A stretch of 5,981 bases of DNA, taken from contig CANJKY010000266.1 of assembly GCA_947474875.1 (NCBI GenBank), forward strand, positions 1 through 5,981, in the 5' to 3' direction. Shown here one piece after another: positions 1-5,981 of this stretch. Both the position numbers and the translations under genes were made by a program. Each line of letters starts with the position of its first letter. Positions within the stretch are counted from its first letter, which is position 1. Origin of the DNA: Gemmataceae bacterium (GTDB taxonomy: Bacteria > Planctomycetota > Planctomycetia > Gemmatales > Gemmataceae). The notes under the pieces were generated by a model. The model searched no databases. It was not told the DNA's origin and worked only from the letters and a program-made list of their open reading frames with translations.

Positions 1-1361
1 CCCGGCTCCACCACCTCCCCGCTGTCGTCCATCCAGTTGCCGCGGGGCAGTACGCGGATAGGCCGCGTCTTCACCGTGACCGTGGCGATGGTCTTGGGGA
101 TGGAGTTGCGGTGGTCGTCGCGGGCCTTGTTTGCCGCCGCCGACTTCTTGACCACCGGCTCGGCCGCGGCGATGCCGACCACCGCCCGCGAGCCGGGAAC
201 CACCTTCCCCGCCTTGTCCGCCACCGCGTCCAACTCGGCCTGCCTCTTCGCCTGCGTGTCGGTCGGCAGCGGCAGGTACGGGCTGAAGTCCTCGCCGCCG
301 TACAGCCCCCGCTCCTGGATGTCGGCGAAGAACGCCTCCAACCGGTAGAAGTCCCGCGTGCTCAGCGGGTCGAACTTGTGGTCGTGGCACTCGCAGCAGC
401 CGGTGGTCAGCCCGAGCCATGCCCCGCCCACCGCCCGCACCCGCTCGGCCGCGTACTTCGCCAGGTACTCCTTCGGCTGTACCCCGCCCTCGGCGCTCAT
501 CATCCCCAGCCGGTTGTACCCGGCCGCGATCTTCTGATCCGTGGTCGGGTTCGGCAGCAGATCGCCGGCCAGTTGCTCGCGGGTGAACTGGTCGAACGGC
601 ATGTTCGCGTTCAGCGCCCGCACCACCCAGTCGCGGTACGGCCACACGCTCACCTCCTGGTCGCCGTGGTACCCGACGCTGTCGGCGTACCGGGCCAGGT
701 CGAGCCAGAACGCGGCCATCCGCTCGCCGTACTGCGGCGACGCCAGCAGCCGATCGACTTGCTTCTCGTAGGCGTTCGCGGAGGTGTCGCCGACGAACGC
801 ATCCACCTCGACCGGCGTCGGCGGCAGGCCGGTCAGGTCGAACGACAGCCGGCGGAGGAGGGTGACACGGTCGGCTTCGGGCGAGGGCTTCAAACCTTTC
901 TCCGCCAACTTCGTCCGCACGAACGAGTCGATCGGGTGTGCCCCTTGCTCCTTGCTACCTGTTACTTCGACCTGCTTGATCGGGGTGAACGCCCAGTGGT
1001 CCTCCCACTTCGCCCCCTGTTCGATCCACATCTTCAGCGTGGCGACCTGCTCCTTCGTCAGCTTTTTGCCCGACTCGCCCGGCGGCATGTGCGTGTCATC
1101 CGTCGCCGTGATACGGGCGATCAACTCGCTCGCCTTCACGTCGCCGGGCACGATGGCGGTGGACCCGGATTTCGTCGCCGCCTTCGCCAGCTTCTCCTGG
1201 TCGAACCGCAGTCCGGCCTTCACCTTCCGGGTGTCTGGCCCGTGGCAGGCGTAACAATTGTCCGACAGGATCGGCCGCACGTCGCGGTTGAACTCGACCG
1301 GGCGGTCCGCCGCGAATGCGGGCGTGGCAATGAGGAGGACGGTGAACGCGAAGCGGGTCAT
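1..1361 (-). CDS. PSCyt1-DUF1549 secreted cytochrome-like protein (3' end beyond window)
   Basis: Only the first 453 residues are present; the reading frame is still open at the left edge. Residues 1-17 form a signal peptide (hydrophobic run ending AFA before ADR), so the protein should be exported. A planctomycete cytochrome c domain (PSCyt1) spans about 22-115, with a haem-binding CYACH at 36-40 and an HMPPG at 91-95. A DUF1549 (PSCyt2) domain spans about 122-355, recognised by HWAF (122-125), PIDSFV, LLRRLSFDLTGLPPTP, YGERMAAFWLDLARYADS and QLAGDLLP. It carries a second CxxCH, CCECH at 322-326, followed by DHKFDP. The last 25 or so residues (RVLPRGNW, DDSGEVVEP) match the segment that usually leads into DUF1553, which would lie outside the window. 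The family is abundant in Planctomycetes; its substrate is generally unknown, although some members sit beside sulfatase or DUF1501 genes. The ATG at 1359-1361 was chosen because the signal peptide begins there. No strong ribosome binding site is visible. The family assignment is secure; the specific role is not. Confidence 0.94.
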   Translation of the reverse strand, partial: MTRFAFTVLLIATPAFAADRPVEFNRDVRPILSDNCYACHGPDTRKVKAGLRFDQEKLAKAATKSGSTAIVPGDVKASELIARITATDDTHMPPGESGKKLTKEQVATLKMWIEQGAKWEDHWAFTPIKQVEVTGSKEQGAHPIDSFVRTKLAEKGLKPSPEADRVTLLRRLSFDLTGLPPTPVEVDAFVGDTSANAYEKQVDRLLASPQYGERMAAFWLDLARYADSVGYHGDQEVSVWPYRDWVVRALNANMPFDQFTREQLAGDLLPNPTTDQKIAAGYNRLGMMSAEGGVQPKEYLAKYAAERVRAVGGAWLGLTTGCCECHDHKFDPLSTRDFYRLEAFFADIQERGLYGGEDFSPYLPLPTDTQAKRQAELDAVADKAGKVVPGSRAVVGIAAAEPVVKKSAAANKARDDHRNSIPKTIATVTVKTRPIRVLPRGNWMDDSGEVVEP

Positions 1362-1398
1362 GCGTCTCGGCCCGGAAGAGGAGAACCGGCGGAAGGGT

Positions 1399-1428
1399 AG
1401 TGTACCATCCGCGGCCGGGCCGGGGCAA
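1399..1428 (-). promoter_or_regulatory. possible sigma70-type promoter for the PSCyt1 gene
   Basis: On the minus strand a -35-like TTGCCC (1423-1428) and a -10-like TACACT (1399-1404) are separated by 18 bases. Each matches four of six consensus positions. Transcription would start near 1392, giving a leader of about 30 bases before the ATG at 1361. The position between the inverted repeat and the gene supports an independent promoter. Planctomycete promoters are poorly defined, so this is tentative. Confidence 0.3.
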
Positions 1429-1459
1429 CGAGTTGGTGGATACGAATGAGCGGGCTTGT

Positions 1460-1547
1460 GTAGGGTGGGTCCGGACCCGGTGACGGGACCGTGACCCACG
1501 GGTGAGCGACGTGGGTCGCGGTCCTCACCGGACCGGACCCACCCTAC
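1460..1547. repeat. large imperfect inverted repeat (REP-like palindrome)
   Basis: The left arm 1460-1499 (40 bases) and the right arm 1511-1547 (37 bases) are near-exact reverse complements around an 11-base loop (1500-1510). The outer 15 base pairs (1460-1474 with 1533-1547) are perfect. Inner blocks of 7, 6 and 7 pairs follow, broken by one mismatch, two small bulges (1 and 2 bases) and one position that is a G-U wobble in a plus-strand transcript. That gives about 35 Watson-Crick pairs. The ends read GTAGGGTGGG and CCCACCCTAC, a type of terminus common among dispersed REP-like palindromes. The left arm also contains a 12-base perfect palindrome, GGGTCCGGACCC, at 1467-1478. There is no T-tract after it on either strand, so it is not a textbook intrinsic terminator. 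It lies just downstream of the lipoprotein gene and includes that gene's stop codon. Its copy number in the genome cannot be judged here. Confidence 0.86.
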
Positions 1548-1870
1548 TCGACTTGCGGCTTCGTGGGGAAAACCGCCATCAACCCCAACGCCGTCACCGT
1601 GCCCAGAGCGGTCGCCATCACCCAGCCGATTTGCCCGGACCGGACCATCATCGCCGTGCGACGCCAGTAGTCATCGACCAGCGGTTCCTTTCTTCGGTAG
1701 TACTCGTCGGTGCCGATTTCCAGCTCGGGGTGTTGGCGTGCGATGTCTTCCCGGGCGAGGTCGTGACACACACTTCCACAAAGGTGGTGATGGCCGTAGA
1801 TCACCTGCCCACCCGCACAGCCCGCCACGGACCAGTTCAGCGCGATCAGCAAGCGGAGTACGGTCCTCAT
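1544..1870 (-). CDS. small putative lipoprotein with C-terminal membrane helix
   Basis: This is a 108-residue protein that I do not recognise as a named family. The N-terminus has an Arg at positions 2 and 6, a hydrophobic stretch (4-17) and a lipobox VAG-C with Cys18, so it is likely to be lipidated and exported. The middle is polar and charged. It starts with a histidine cluster (HHH, 27-29) and CGSVCH (31-36), a CX3CH spacing that resembles a haem or metal site but is not the standard CxxCH. Residues 79-101 form a hydrophobic Gly/Ala/Leu segment that could be a membrane helix, preceded by Arg76 and followed by a short polar tail. The start lies 18 bases after the stop of the large scaffold gene on the same strand, behind an AGGG Shine-Dalgarno-like sequence, which suggests one operon. 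The TAG stop (1544-1546) lies inside the inverted repeat. The lipobox, spacing and codon pattern favour a real gene; the function is unknown. Confidence 0.68.
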   Translation of the reverse strand: MRTVLRLLIALNWSVAGCAGGQVIYGHHHLCGSVCHDLAREDIARQHPELEIGTDEYYRRKEPLVDDYWRRTAMMVRSGQIGWVMATALGTVTALGLMAVFPTKPQVE

Positions 1871-1877
1871 GCCAGTG

Positions 1878-1881
1878 CCCT
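1878..1881 (-). promoter_or_regulatory. Shine-Dalgarno-like AGGG for the lipoprotein gene
   Basis: On the minus strand AGGG lies 7 bases before the ATG at 1868-1870, within the 18-base gap after the upstream stop codon. It supports that ATG as the start and suggests translation coupled to the upstream gene. Confidence 0.45.
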
Positions 1882-1888
1882 GTCAGGA

Positions 1889-4800
1889 TCACCCCGCCTT
1901 CCGCGCTCCGCGGTCGTCGGCCGAATCGGACGCGACGGCGATGAGTTGCTCCCACTCCTCGGTCGGGCACGGGTACTGGGCGGCGAGGCGTTCAAGGTCG
2001 GCGAGCAGGTCGGCGGCGGTGCGGTACGGCTCGGCTCCGGCGGCGGTGTCGCCCATCGGGTTAGCCGGGTCCGCCTCCAGCCGGCGGACGACGGTCAGTA
2101 GCGACTCGGGCAGCCCCTTCTTCCCCCGCCCCTTGCGAGCGGCGTGCGCCTGCGCCCAGCCGAACGCGATCTGTCCGACCGCCCGCAGGTCGGCGTCCGG
2201 GGTGGGGTCGAACGACGGCGGCATGCCGCTGGTCAGCCACGGCGGGTCGCCCACCCCGACCAACTTCACCCCGGACGGGGTGAGTAGGAACGAGTCGGAC
2301 GTGAGCCGACCATGCACCAGCCCGGCCCGGTGCGCCGCGTCCAGCCCTGCGGCGGCCTCGTGCAGCAACCGCACCCACACCCCAGGCATGGCGGCGGTCG
2401 GCGGCCACTCAGACCCCGGCAGCCCGCTCGCGGCTTCCTGCACCACCGCCGGCCGGCCGTTCAACTCCAGCACCTCCAGCGTGCGGACCAGGTTCGGGTG
2501 GGAAGCGTCGCGGGCGGCGGCGAACCGCTGGCGGTACTCGTCCGGGTGGGCGGCGTCGGCCATCTCGGCGTCGCCCAGCACCCGCAGCACGCACGGCCCG
2601 CGGGTCGGGTCGAACACCCGGTACACCCCCTCGCGGGGGGTCACCCGTACCCGGTCGATCACCCGGAACCGGCCGAGCATGAGCGCGTCCAGGTTGCCGG
2701 CCTCGATGAGCGCGAGCTGGTACAGGGACACCGTCGCGCTCGCCAGCAGCACCTGCCGCAGCGTCCGCCGCTGCCGCTGCGCCTCGGCCTGAAGCCGGTC
2801 CAGCACGTCCGGCTCGACCAGTTCGAGCGACCGCAACAGGTCGCCGAGGTGTCGGTCACCGGCGTCCGGCTCTTCGACCGCCTCGGGTGTGGTGTGCAGG
2901 TGCGGGACGGACGGGGGTAGCTCCCGCCGCTCGCCGGCCAGGTCGCGGAGCTTCTTCCGGTACCACTCCCGCATGTCGGCCAGGTGCCGCTCCACCTGGG
3001 CGCGGCGGTCGCTCAGTTCGTCCTTCTCGATCCGCAGTTGCTCCAGCTTGCGGGCCAGTTCGACGGCCGTGTCGTCGGACCTCTTGGCCGCCGACTCCAG
3101 CTCCGACCGCTTCTGCTCAATCCGTTGCTCGCTCTGGGCGAACGCGTTCTTCAGCGTGCCGAGTTTCCCCTGCCAGTCGAGCAACTGGTTGCGGAACTCG
3201 GCGACGGCCAGGCGGTGTTCGGACCGGGCGGATTCCAGGTCTTCGGCCCGCTTTCGCACGGAGTCGAGTTCCGCCCGCGCGTCGGACCGCACCGCGTCCA
3301 GCGCCCCGCGGGTCTGGGCGGCGTAAGCGTGCAACTCGGCCAGTTGGCCGCGGAGCGTTTCGCGGGCCGCGGCCAGCTTCTCCAGTACCTCGGCCGCCTG
3401 CCCGGCCATGCCCGGCGCCTGCTGCCGCAGGTCGTCCAGTTGCCGCAGGACCGCCGCCGACCGGCTCGCCCGCTCGTCCTCCCCGGCTTCCCACTGCCGC
3501 TTGGCCAGGAACAGTTCCTTCCGCCCGGTGGCGATGGTCCGGCCGGTATCCCGCAGCCGTTCGACCTGCCGCTGGAGCGCCACCTCTCGCTGGTCGAGCA
3601 GCCCGCCGCGGCGGGCGAGGTCCTGCTCCCGTTCGGCCATCGCCTCGCGGTGTTGGCCGGCGGCCTGTTCGGCCCGGTCGCGCTCGGCACTCAGGTCCGC
3701 CCGCAGCCGGTCCAGGGCGAGCCGCTCGTCGACCACCTTCGCCGCCGCCGCGTCCACCTCCCGGCTCCGCTGGGCCAGTTCCTCCGCCCGCTTCCGCAAC
3801 TGGTCCTGGAACACCCCGCGGGCGGTGTCCGCATCGGTGAGCGTGGCCTCGCGGGTGCGGACCGCCGCCCGGTCCACCTCCAGCCGCTGTTGCAGGTCGA
3901 TCACCTGGGCGGTCTTCGCCTTCAGCACGGCCGTCTGCTCGGCGATGTCGGCCGCCCGGCGGTCCAGGTCGTGCTCGTGCTGCTGCAGCCGGTCCCGCTC
4001 GGCGGTCAGCTCGTCCCGCTGGCGGCGGACCTCGGCCACCTCCGCGTCGAGCAGCCGCTGCCGCTCGGCCAGCGCGGCCTCGACCGCGGCGGAACTGGCG
4101 TGCGACGCCCCGAGTTCGGCCCGCAGCCGCTCGGCCTCGCCCAGCCGGTCGTCGAGCAGCTTGTGGGCGGCGGCCAGCCGGCCCCGCTCGTGCGTGAGAG
4201 CCACCGCCTCGCGGTCCAAATCGACCTGCTGCCGGTCCAGCCGCGCCCGCAAGACGGCCAGGCCCGCCTGCTGCGCCTCCAGGTGGGCGTACCGCTCGGT
4301 CTGCTCCGCCGCCCGCCGCTCCAGCTCGCCCTTCAGCGCGTCCAGTCGGCCCGACTCCGCCGCCATCCGCTGCTGTTCGGCGTCGGCCAGCCGCACGTGC
4401 TCCTCCAGCTCGACCGCGTCGCGGGTGAGCTGCTTCACCTGCTGGTCGATCTCGGCGGCCCGGTGGTCCAGGTGGAGCTGCCGGTCCTCGGCCGCCGCCT
4501 GCCAGCGGTCCAGCCGGAGCAGGTCGTCGGCGTACCGCACCCGCTCCTGCTCGAACGCCGCCCGGTCCTCCGCCAGCAGTTGCTCCTGCCGGGCGATCTC
4601 GGCCTCGCGGGCGGCCTGGATGCGGTCGTGCTCGGCCGACCGCTCGTCCAGCCACCGCCGCTCGGCGTCGAGCGCCTGCTGCTGGCGCGACAGTTCCGCC
4701 TGAAGCGAGTGAAGCTCGGCCGCGCGGGGGTCGGGGTCGGGTGACGTTTCAACCGCCGACAACTCGGCGGCGAACTGCTGCCGCCGCCCGGCCGCATCGG

Positions 4801-5773
4801 CGTCGAGTTCCTGGAGGCGGGCGGCGTGGGCGGCTTCCAGTTCCATCTTCCGCCGGCGGAAGTCGGACTCCGCCTCGGCCATCCGCCGGTCCACCTCGGT
4901 CGTCACGTACTCCTGGAGGCGGGCGGCGTCGTCGTCCAACTCCTGCCGCCGGCGGACCAGGTCGGCCTCCGTCCGCCGCTGCCGTTCGTCGAACGTGTCC
5001 GTCGCCCCCCGCACCAACTGCTGCATCTGTTCGAGCTGCTCCCGCCGCTCGCGGTACTGGTTGAACAGCGACTGGCGGATGTCGTTCAACTCCGCCCGCA
5101 CGTCGGCCAACTCCCGCTCGCGGGTGGCGACCTCCGCCTCCCGCTTCTGTAGCCACGCCTCCCGGTCGGCCTGCCGGGTGCCGGCGGTAGCCGACTCCTG
5201 GATGGCCCGCACCTCGGCCTCGATCTCCTGCCGCCGGCGGTACCACGCCACCCGGTCGGCTTCCAGCTCGCGAGCCTGCTCGGCGAGTTGCGCACGGGCC
5301 CGGTCCAGTTCCGCCCGCTCACGCTGGAGGGATGACGCATCGACCGGCGGGGCGGCCGGCTTTTCCGCCTGAGTCCGGCCGATCGGGTGGAAGGTGGGGC
5401 GGACGTGCCCGCGGCCGTTCACACTCACGAGCACCTCCGCCGACCCGACTGAAACCCGGTCACCGCCGCGGAGCCGGGTGCGGCCGTGGCCGGAGAGCGG
5501 CGTACCGTTCACCAGGATGGGGAAGGCCGGGGCGAGGCGGACGAGGGCGACCCCTTCGGGGTCCCGGGTGAGTTGGCAGACGACCGGCGGCAGGCTGGAC
5601 CCGGGCAGAATCAGGTCGCACCCGTCCGCCCCGCCGACGAGGAACTCGCCGCGGGTCAGGTCGTACCCGACGGCCCGGCCCGAACCGACACGGACGTCCA
5701 GCCGTACCTGTGGTAGGTGCGGGTCGGCGTCCGCCGGCGGGCTGGCGGGCGGCAGGGGGGTGGGTGCCATCAT
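1889..5773 (-). CDS. giant FHA-like / coiled-coil / pseudokinase fusion protein
   Basis: This 1294-residue protein has no signal peptide or membrane segment, so it is probably cytoplasmic. Residues 24-118 (bases 5420-5704) form an FHA-like fold (FLVGG, CDLILP, PILVNG, GDRVSVG). Its phosphothreonine-binding Arg, Ser and His positions are replaced, while N89-G90 is kept. Residues about 145-945 (2939-5341) are coiled coil rich in Arg, Glu, Ala, Gln and Leu, without cysteine, with a Pro/Asp break at 341-349 and a Pro/Gly break near 785-789. Residues 971-1033 form a helical segment like those preceding planctomycete kinase domains. Residues 1034-1267 (1973-2674) align with a Ser/Thr kinase: the glycine loop is lost, the beta-3 Lys is Arg1064, HRDLKPxN reads HGRLTSDS (1154-1161) and DFG reads GVG (1173-1175). 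It should therefore be catalytically dead. The ATG at 5773 was chosen because upstream codons look non-coding and offer only a TTG; a second ATG follows directly. No clear Shine-Dalgarno is visible. The architecture suggests a scaffold; the actual role is unknown. Confidence 0.93.
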   Translation of the reverse strand: MMAPTPLPPASPPADADPHLPQVRLDVRVGSGRAVGYDLTRGEFLVGGADGCDLILPGSSLPPVVCQLTRDPEGVALVRLAPAFPILVNGTPLSGHGRTRLRGGDRVSVGSAEVLVSVNGRGHVRPTFHPIGRTQAEKPAAPPVDASSLQRERAELDRARAQLAEQARELEADRVAWYRRRQEIEAEVRAIQESATAGTRQADREAWLQKREAEVATRERELADVRAELNDIRQSLFNQYRERREQLEQMQQLVRGATDTFDERQRRTEADLVRRRQELDDDAARLQEYVTTEVDRRMAEAESDFRRRKMELEAAHAARLQELDADAAGRRQQFAAELSAVETSPDPDPRAAELHSLQAELSRQQQALDAERRWLDERSAEHDRIQAAREAEIARQEQLLAEDRAAFEQERVRYADDLLRLDRWQAAAEDRQLHLDHRAAEIDQQVKQLTRDAVELEEHVRLADAEQQRMAAESGRLDALKGELERRAAEQTERYAHLEAQQAGLAVLRARLDRQQVDLDREAVALTHERGRLAAAHKLLDDRLGEAERLRAELGASHASSAAVEAALAERQRLLDAEVAEVRRQRDELTAERDRLQQHEHDLDRRAADIAEQTAVLKAKTAQVIDLQQRLEVDRAAVRTREATLTDADTARGVFQDQLRKRAEELAQRSREVDAAAAKVVDERLALDRLRADLSAERDRAEQAAGQHREAMAEREQDLARRGGLLDQREVALQRQVERLRDTGRTIATGRKELFLAKRQWEAGEDERASRSAAVLRQLDDLRQQAPGMAGQAAEVLEKLAAARETLRGQLAELHAYAAQTRGALDAVRSDARAELDSVRKRAEDLESARSEHRLAVAEFRNQLLDWQGKLGTLKNAFAQSEQRIEQKRSELESAAKRSDDTAVELARKLEQLRIEKDELSDRRAQVERHLADMREWYRKKLRDLAGERRELPPSVPHLHTTPEAVEEPDAGDRHLGDLLRSLELVEPDVLDRLQAEAQRQRRTLRQVLLASATVSLYQLALIEAGNLDALMLGRFRVIDRVRVTPREGVYRVFDPTRGPCVLRVLGDAEMADAAHPDEYRQRFAAARDASHPNLVRTLEVLELNGRPAVVQEAASGLPGSEWPPTAAMPGVWVRLLHEAAAGLDAAHRAGLVHGRLTSDSFLLTPSGVKLVGVGDPPWLTSGMPPSFDPTPDADLRAVGQIAFGWAQAHAARKGRGKKGLPESLLTVVRRLEADPANPMGDTAAGAEPYRTAADLLADLERLAAQYPCPTEEWEQLIAVASDSADDRGARKAG

Positions 5774-5823
5774 GGCGGAGGCCGTCCCCGGTCGCGTCCG
5801 TGGAGCGGGTGTGAAACCGAGAG

Positions 5824-5852
5824 ATTGAACCCCATTCCGCCCGCCCCCGCAA
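5824..5852 (-). promoter_or_regulatory. possible promoter for the scaffold-lipoprotein operon
   Basis: On the minus strand TTGCGG (5847-5852) and TTCAAT (5824-5829) are separated by 17 bases. The -10 matches four of six consensus positions and the -35 three of six. Transcription would begin near 5817, about 44 bases before the ATG at 5773. Weak matches make this a candidate only. Confidence 0.25.
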
Positions 5853-5881
5853 GCCCGACTTTTGCGAGTGCCGTCGCCGGC

Positions 5882-5909
5882 TTGAACACCCGACCACTGC
5901 AACTAGGGT
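5882..5909 (+). promoter_or_regulatory. possible promoter for the divergent rightward gene
   Basis: TTGAAC (5882-5887) is followed after 16 bases by TAGGGT (5904-5909). The -35 matches four of six positions and the -10 only three of six. It lies just upstream of the rightward ribosome binding site. Position supports it more than sequence does. Confidence 0.2.
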
Positions 5910-5934
5910 AAATCGGACACCGCCTGTTCTCTCC

Positions 5935-5940
5935 GAGGTG
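5935..5940 (+). promoter_or_regulatory. strong Shine-Dalgarno GAGGTG deciding the GTG start
   Basis: GAGGTGAT (from 5935) is complementary over eight bases to the usual 16S rRNA 3' end. Its GAGGTG core ends 5 bases before GTG at 5946-5948. It is the best ribosome binding site in the window and fixes both the strand and the start of the gene at the right edge. Confidence 0.75.
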
Positions 5941-5945
5941 ATTCT

Positions 5946-5981
5946 GTGAGCGCCGACACGACCGCCCCCGACCCCGCCCCG
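5946..5981 (+). CDS. start of a divergent gene (N-terminal 12 codons only)
   Basis: A GTG start behind a strong Shine-Dalgarno opens a frame reading MSADTTAPDPAP up to the window edge. The peptide is rich in Ala, Pro, Thr and Asp, as in a flexible, disordered N-terminus; no hydrophobic signal peptide has begun in these residues. The product cannot be identified from 12 codons. The gene is divergent from the scaffold gene, with 172 bases between the two start codons, so the two may share regulatory DNA. Confidence 0.66.
   Translation, partial: MSADTTAPDPAP

Noticed and set aside
111..1400. Plus-strand open frame of 429 codons at the left
   Set aside because: It is antisense to the PSCyt1-DUF1549 gene, which has a signal peptide and family motifs; the plus frame is Arg/Leu/Pro-rich and unlike any protein I recognise.
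1460..1547. Reading the inverted repeat as a classical intrinsic terminator
   Set aside because: No run of T follows the stem on either strand, and the stem is far longer and more irregular than typical terminators; repeat is the safer label.
2620..2651. GC hairpin with a GCGA tetraloop (on the minus strand) inside the scaffold gene
   Set aside because: It lies in codons of the kinase-like domain (VTPREGV) and runs of C and G are expected at this GC content. No independent evidence of an RNA function.
3117..4655. Minus-strand open frame of 512 codons in another frame
   Set aside because: It is Gly/Arg/Ala-rich low-complexity text produced by reading the scaffold gene out of frame.
2984..4744. 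Long plus-strand open frame (586 codons) opposite the coiled coil
   Set aside because: Its translation is Leu/Arg/Pro/Gly/Val-rich with no domain, and it arises because the minus-strand GC-rich coiled-coil codons lack stops in this antisense frame. The minus frame has clear domains at both ends.
5848..5866. Small inverted repeat CGCAA/TTGCG in the divergent intergenic region
   Set aside because: Five base pairs with a 9-base loop is too short to separate from chance as an operator or hairpin.
5774..5902. N-terminal extension of the scaffold gene by 43 codons to a TTG
   Set aside because: The extension looks non-coding (Gly/Arg/Ser-rich), has no good ribosome binding site and would occupy most of the divergent promoter region. 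The ATG at 5773 directly precedes the Pro-rich leader and FHA-like domain.

Overview
The window looks like chromosomal DNA from a high-GC planctomycete, most likely a Gemmata-type organism. The main reason is the truncated gene at the left edge, a secreted PSCyt1/DUF1549 cytochrome-like protein, which is a family greatly expanded in Planctomycetes. The long fusion of signalling domains and coiled coil next to it also fits that group. No rRNA, tRNA, CRISPR array, transposase or phage gene is visible. The strain cannot be named from this sequence.

Layout from left to right. Bases 1-1361 (minus strand, cut by the window edge) hold the first 453 residues of the PSCyt1-DUF1549 protein. Bases 1362-1543 are intergenic: they carry a possible promoter for that gene and most of a large, nearly perfect inverted repeat (1460-1547) that resembles REP-type repeats and reaches into the end of the next gene. 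Bases 1544-1870 (minus) encode a 108-residue putative lipoprotein with a C-terminal membrane helix. Bases 1889-5773 (minus) encode the dominant gene, a 1294-residue protein with three parts: a degenerate FHA-like domain, about 800 residues of coiled coil, and a protein kinase-like domain in which every catalytic motif has been replaced. Bases 5774-5945 are a divergent intergenic region. From 5946 (plus) a new gene begins behind a strong Shine-Dalgarno sequence, but only 12 codons are present.

The giant FHA/coiled-coil/pseudokinase gene and the lipoprotein gene lie on the same strand, 18 bases apart, and are probably cotranscribed. The PSCyt1 gene lies downstream of them beyond the inverted repeat and probably has its own promoter. 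The most unusual content is the long rod-like protein with a non-catalytic signalling fold at each end, paired with a small membrane-anchored protein. A reasonable but unproven reading is a structural or signalling scaffold linked to the envelope.
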